This document shows positions 34,546 through 34,613 of a stretch of 34,613 nucleotides of DNA, in pieces. A model generated the notes under the pieces. It saw only the letters and a program-made list of their open reading frames with translations. It was not told where the DNA came from and searched no databases. The first letter of the stretch is position 1. Each line of letters begins with the position of its first letter. Made by a program: the position numbers and the translations under genes. The DNA comes from Lachnospiraceae bacterium (lineage in GTDB: Bacteria; Bacillota; Clostridia; Lachnospirales; Lachnospiraceae). The DNA lies in assembly GCA_017455525.1 (NCBI GenBank), contig JAFTAP010000007.1, forward strand, positions 1 to 34,613. The letters are read 5' to 3'.

Positions 34546-34583
34546 CTTTTTGTATTCTGTGTATGGTTTATTATAGTTTATTG

Positions 34584-34613
34584 TGATATAATAGGTATAG
34601 GAGGACATGCCTA
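34584..34613 (+). promoter_or_regulatory. Promoter and start of a divergent gene running off the right edge
   Basis: On the plus strand an extended -10 TGA-TATAAT (34584-34592) is followed by AGGAGG (34599-34604) and an ATG at 34607. Only the start codon, a proline codon and one further base remain in the window, so the product is unknown. The leader would be unusually short, and an alternative promoter further upstream is possible. Confidence 0.45.

Noticed and set aside
34462-34608. Longer N-terminus for the membrane-anchored protein starting at 34608
   Set aside because: The extension would span the extended -10 element and the opposing gene start, and lacks a ribosome site inside the window.

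Overview
The window reads as a stretch of chromosome from an anaerobic, low-to-mid GC Clostridia, most likely Lachnospiraceae. This is inferred from the phoH / PgpH-like / ybeY order typical of Firmicutes, the bifurcating NfnAB pair, the paired folD and fhs, a SpoVB-like flippase, DUF6311 and DUF4869 proteins, and strong AGGAGG-type ribosome binding sites. No rRNA, tRNA, CRISPR array or transposase was seen. Nearly every gene is on the minus strand, so transcription runs from high to low coordinates. The exceptions are sstT and a gene that appears to start at the very right edge.

Right end (about 31.6-34.6 kb): an accessory patch. It holds a membrane-anchored Lachnospiraceae-type hypothetical protein, a truncated TspO/MBR remnant, and a HipB-like regulator behind a clear promoter with a 16-bp palindromic operator. 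Next to that lies a HipA-like kinase that has lost its N-lobe to an internal deletion and frameshift. A short decayed copy of the 3' end of the membrane-anchored gene lies beside the leuC promoter.

From 31.6 to 19.2 kb: housekeeping and biosynthesis. The genes are leuC and leuD (leucine), uppP (cell wall lipid carrier), ftsK/spoIIIE, fhs and folD (one-carbon metabolism), a zinc-ribbon membrane protein with a chitobiase-like domain, xpt, an aspartate kinase and trpS. sstT converges on trpS with only 4 bp between stop codons.

From 17.7 to 4.3 kb: nfnA-nfnB, then a closely packed run of a small membrane protein, rlmH, pdp, phoH, a PgpH-like protein, ybeY, a YerB-like lipoprotein, a SpoVB/MurJ-like flippase, a HI0933-family flavoprotein and a DUF6311 membrane protein. 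The PgpH homologue lacks the usual extracytoplasmic domain and nearly all metal ligands of its HD domain.

Left end (4.25-0 kb): a promoter drives DUF4869, a P-loop ATPase, a COG2509 flavoprotein and proB. An 81-nt near-perfect hairpin separates the last two. The first 200 bases hold a structured intergenic repeat.

The most interesting items are the 81-nt hairpin whose three arm differences all become G-U pairs in the transcribed strand, a three-arm RNA structure that can sequester the start site of the HI0933 gene, the DUF4869/ATPase pair, the pseudo-enzyme PgpH, and the broken HipBA locus.
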